Below are positions 6,697-8,435 of a stretch of DNA of 8,435 nucleotides, piece after piece. The position numbers and the translations under genes are program-made. The stretch's first letter is position 1, and each line of letters begins with the position of its first letter. This DNA comes from DASXTB01 sp036505615. Lineage in GTDB: Bacteria; Acidobacteriota; UBA6911; JACQSX01. The notes under the pieces are model-generated. The model was not told the origin of the DNA. It saw only the letters and a program-made list of their open reading frames with translations, and did no database searches. The DNA is taken from the NCBI GenBank assembly GCA_036505615.1, contig DASXTB010000488.1, forward strand, positions 1 to 8,435, given 5' to 3'.

Positions 6697-7190
6697 GCTG
6701 CCTCGAAGCGACGTTCACCCTGACGCCGCAATCCCCCTCCTATGTAGATTCTTCGCTTAACAATTATGCTTATCTTTACTGTTACGGCGCCGATTTTTGG
6801 CCCTGGAGCCCGTGGGATCTCTCATCGCTCTACGCGAGCAACCGCTTCTTCTTCGATACCAATTACGCCGCCGCCGACCCGAACCTCAATTACGCGCAAT
6901 GGGCTAACCTAAAGAAGGTGCGATATCTTAATTCCTATATCAGCCTGCAAAGTTACGCGGCAGCCCACAAGCAGCTCGCGCTGATCTTTGGATTCGACGT
7001 GTTGAGCAGCACGCTCAACGGGCGTGTGCTCGTTTATTCGAACGCCGGCCTTCTCCAAGACCAGACGCTCGTCTATGGCGACAATCAGTTTCTCCTAGAA
7101 ATCGAGTCCTTGGATCAACCGCTCTTCCTCTACTTCATCCACGCGGGTGGTCACTGGTTTTTCACGGGCCTCAGCGGCTACGTGGTCTGA
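6693..7190 (+). CDS. Aromatic-rich protein of unknown function, coupled to upstream gene
   Basis: A 165-residue protein that I do not recognise. The ATG at 6693 overlaps the previous stop (ATGA, 6693-6696), and AAGGAGG (6676-6682) inside the upstream gene lies ten nt before it. Fifteen tyrosines plus many Phe and Trp give an unusually aromatic composition (NNYAYLYCYGADFWPWSPW at residues 23-41). There is no signal peptide or membrane segment. The second half alternates hydrophobic and polar residues (RVLVYSNAG, QTLVYGDNQFLLEIE, PLFLYFIHAGGHWFF), as in a beta-sandwich or jelly-roll domain, perhaps a binding module. The stop is directly followed by the second direct repeat. Coupling suggests a complex with the coiled-coil protein; whether it is structural, a toxin or a regulator cannot be told. 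Confidence 0.75.
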   Translation: MSCLEATFTLTPQSPSYVDSSLNNYAYLYCYGADFWPWSPWDLSSLYASNRFFFDTNYAAADPNLNYAQWANLKKVRYLNSYISLQSYAAAHKQLALIFGFDVLSSTLNGRVLVYSNAGLLQDQTLVYGDNQFLLEIESLDQPLFLYFIHAGGHWFFTGLSGYVV

Positions 7191-7198
7191 GATTGGCG

Positions 7199-7234
7199 AC
7201 GCACGACCACGCGGGCGATTTCAAAGAGTGGTGA
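7199..7234 (+). repeat. Direct repeat, copy 2 (36 bp)
   Basis: Encodes THDHAGDFKEW-stop and matches 6323-6358 at 34 of 36 bases; the two differences change Glu to Asp and Asp to Glu in the encoded tail. It begins nine bases after the stop of the aromatic-rich gene and has no RVYDEAGN-type coding upstream, so only the tail was copied or kept. Confidence 0.8.
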
Positions 7235-7317
7235 GGCTTAGTTGCGCTTGCCAGACGCCGCGAAATACGCGAAGTAAGGGCGCGCGTCACGACTGGCGTG
7301 AAATAGTGCGATCAGTT

Positions 7318-7391
7318 CGGGCTGTGGCTCAGCTTGGTAGAGCGCCTGGTTCGGGACCAGGAGGCCGTGGGTTCAAATCCCACCAGCCCGA
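7318..7391 (+). tRNA. tRNA-Pro (anticodon CGG)
   Basis: A full cloverleaf is visible: acceptor CGGGCTG (7318-7324) with CAGCCCG (7384-7390), D arm GCTC/GAGC (7327-7330, 7340-7343), anticodon stem CCTGG/CCAGG (7345-7349, 7357-7361) with loop TTCGGGA and anticodon CGG at 7352-7354, T arm GTGGG/CCCAC (7367-7371, 7379-7383) with loop TTCAAAT. The first pair C-G is usual for tRNA-Pro. The discriminator is A7391 and CCA is not encoded. It reads CCG codons. Confidence 0.95.
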
Positions 7392-7446
7392 TAATCTTTG
7401 TGCGAAACGGCGACGCGCTTAGGCTCCTCCCACATTTCTTCCTAAT

Positions 7447-8169
7447 GTGAACGAAGCGGTTTTCACTACCATCGCGTTCACGGGATTTACCGTGGCGTTT
7501 TTTCATGCGGCGATTCCGACGCATTGGCTCCCGTTCGTCCTGACAGCGCGAGCGCAACGATGGAATAATCCGAAAGCGCTGGCTATCACCGCGCTCGCCG
7601 GAAGCGGGCATGTCTTTTTCACCGCCGTGCTCGGTTTGCTTCTGACTTTGTTCGGGTTCGCGTTGCACGAAAGGATTGGTAACTGGTTTCCTCTAATTGC
7701 CGGCGGAGCGCTCCTCCTTTTCGGTTTGTTTTATTTGTACCGGCAATTGATTGGCAAAGTTCACGGGCACAGTCGCGCCATTGGCGAGAACCCGCAGGTC
7801 CACGCGGCGCATCATTCTCCAGACCATGATCATGGCAAAGCATCGCGCCCGTTATCAACGCATATAGAAGAGCCGCGACCGGTTTCCGATCGCATTGCCA
7901 TCACGAGTTTGCTCGCCCTTCTGACTTTCTCGCCGTGCGAAAGTTTTGTCCCCTTTTATGTCTATGGAATTCGCTATGGCTGGATGGGGTTCGCCTTGCT
8001 GACTGCAATTCTTTCAGTCGCAACTGTTGCCGGGATGGTGGTGTTTACCTGGCTTACTCTCGCTGGAATGCGCCGGATTAATCTTGGCCTGCTTGAAAAA
8101 TACGAGCTTGGGTTGATGGGCGTCTTGCTCTGCACAGTTGGTGTCTTGATTATTCTATTCGAGAAGTAA
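7447..8169 (+). CDS. NicO/RcnA-like membrane protein with histidine-rich loop
   Basis: A 240-residue polytopic protein. Hydrophobic segments lie near residues 5-20, 44-70, 81-101, 148-175, 180-204 and 216-238. A hydrophilic loop between the third and fourth (about 104-147) is histidine-rich: KVHGHSR, then HAAHHSPDHDHG. Together with HAAIPTHWLP at 20-29, GSGH at 52-55 and the SPCE motif at 162-165, this resembles nickel/cobalt (NicO, RcnA) and related LysE/DsbD-fold transporters, so I infer uptake or efflux of a divalent metal. The usual HX4DH signature of NiCoT permeases is absent, so exact substrate and direction are open. The start is GTG at 7447 with a poor ribosome binding site; the overlapping ATG at 7445 stops at once. 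It begins 55 bp after the tRNA gene. Confidence 0.6.
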   Translation: MNEAVFTTIAFTGFTVAFFHAAIPTHWLPFVLTARAQRWNNPKALAITALAGSGHVFFTAVLGLLLTLFGFALHERIGNWFPLIAGGALLLFGLFYLYRQLIGKVHGHSRAIGENPQVHAAHHSPDHDHGKASRPLSTHIEEPRPVSDRIAITSLLALLTFSPCESFVPFYVYGIRYGWMGFALLTAILSVATVAGMVVFTWLTLAGMRRINLGLLEKYELGLMGVLLCTVGVLIILFEK

Positions 8170-8215
8170 CATTTATCGCCGGAAGGAGGAGGTGTCGTTC
8201 CAATAAAAGCGAATC
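8170..8215 (+). promoter_or_regulatory. Strong purine-rich site with unusual spacing
   Basis: AAGGAGGAGG at 8183-8192 is an excellent Shine-Dalgarno match but lies 23 nt before the ATG at 8216. The only nearer in-frame start, GTG at 8192, hits TAA at 8204. So the ATG at 8216 stands, with an over-long spacer. Confidence 0.4.
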
Positions 8216-8435
8216 ATGAAGGACCAGCAGAAACCAGAATCAGACACAAACCTTACGCCCGCTCAAGAAACTCTTGCCCAGCTCTGGGAGGAGCATGTGC
8301 GGCATGAGTTCAACACTCGCAACCATGAGGAGACGCTTGCCACCATGGTCGAGGACGCTTATGTCAACCATATCCCAGTGTTGACCGGCGGCGTCGGCAA
8401 GGATGAACTGCGCGAGTTTTACTCCAAGCGTTTCA
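8216..8435 (+). CDS. SnoaL-like (NTF2-fold) protein, N-terminal part
   Basis: Seventy-three residues are visible before the window ends. After a polar head (MKDQQKPESDTNLTPAQ) the text LAQLWEEHVRHEFNTRNHEETLATM and then YVNHIPVLTGGVGKDELREFY reads like the start of SnoaL-like/NTF2-superfamily proteins, some of which are found alone or fused to a dienelactone hydrolase (carboxymethylenebutenolidase) domain. Whether a hydrolase domain follows cannot be seen. The start has its ribosome binding site too far away (23 nt). It is 46 bp downstream of the transporter-like gene and on the same strand, so possibly co-transcribed. Confidence 0.7.
   Translation, partial: MKDQQKPESDTNLTPAQETLAQLWEEHVRHEFNTRNHEETLATMVEDAYVNHIPVLTGGVGKDELREFYSKRF

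Noticed and set aside
6364..6731. Minus-strand ORFs opposite the coiled-coil gene
   Set aside because: They mirror the tandem repeats of the plus-strand gene, which has the good ribosome binding site and synonymous repeat changes.
7287..7301. Hairpin TCACG/CGTGA before the tRNA as a terminator
   Set aside because: Five pairs, no T-run after it.
7318..7391. tRNA-Pro as an integration site for the two-gene module
   Set aside because: The module lies on the 5' side of the tRNA, no copy of the tRNA 3' end is present elsewhere in the window, and there is no integrase.
1..8435. CRISPR array, transposase or phage genes
   Set aside because: No regularly spaced repeats, no transposase or integrase motifs, and no terminal inverted repeats with target duplications were seen.

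Overview
The window looks like a soil-type bacterial chromosome of moderately high G+C. The long secreted Asp-box/Ig-like protein, the HTTM gene with a small partner, and decayed short genes ending in an ETHEHAGDFK-type tail would fit Verrucomicrobiota or Acidobacteriota. That placement is an inference from gene style; nothing in the window fixes the phylum.

Layout, left to right. Positions 1-288 hold no gene, only a weak hairpin, a (CG)6 tract and a possible promoter. Positions 289-2270 are a tight three-gene plus-strand operon: a small exported protein, a single-pass membrane protein with an FFAP motif, and a multi-pass HTTM-family protein (vitamin-K-dependent gamma-carboxylase-like). A 70-bp convergent gap separates it from a 1073-residue minus-strand gene (2341-5562). 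That gene encodes an exported protein with a PsbP-like N-terminal region, an Asp-box beta-propeller, two Ig-like repeats and a separate C-terminal domain.

Positions 5563-6417 have no convincing intact gene. The first part (5695-5835) contains three perfect inverted repeats in a row, upstream of the minus-strand gene. The second part (5923-6358) looks like decayed coding sequence: protein-like text switches frame at a 5-bp tandem duplication and an in-frame stop, and ends in a start-less tail ETHEHAGDFKDW.

Positions 6418-7190 hold a translationally coupled two-gene module: a charged 92-residue protein with 27-residue tandem repeats, overlapping by ATGA an aromatic-rich 165-residue protein. 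I recognise neither. A 36-bp direct repeat (34/36 identical), encoding the same THxHAGDFKxW-stop tail, brackets the module, and a tRNA-Pro(CGG) gene (7318-7391) follows. This bracketed module is the best candidate for something undescribed here.

The right end carries a polytopic membrane protein with a histidine-rich loop, resembling NicO/RcnA-type metal transporters (7447-8169), and the start of a SnoaL-like (NTF2-fold) protein that runs off the window (from 8216). Apart from the left operon and the coupled pair, the genes show no obvious shared pathway.
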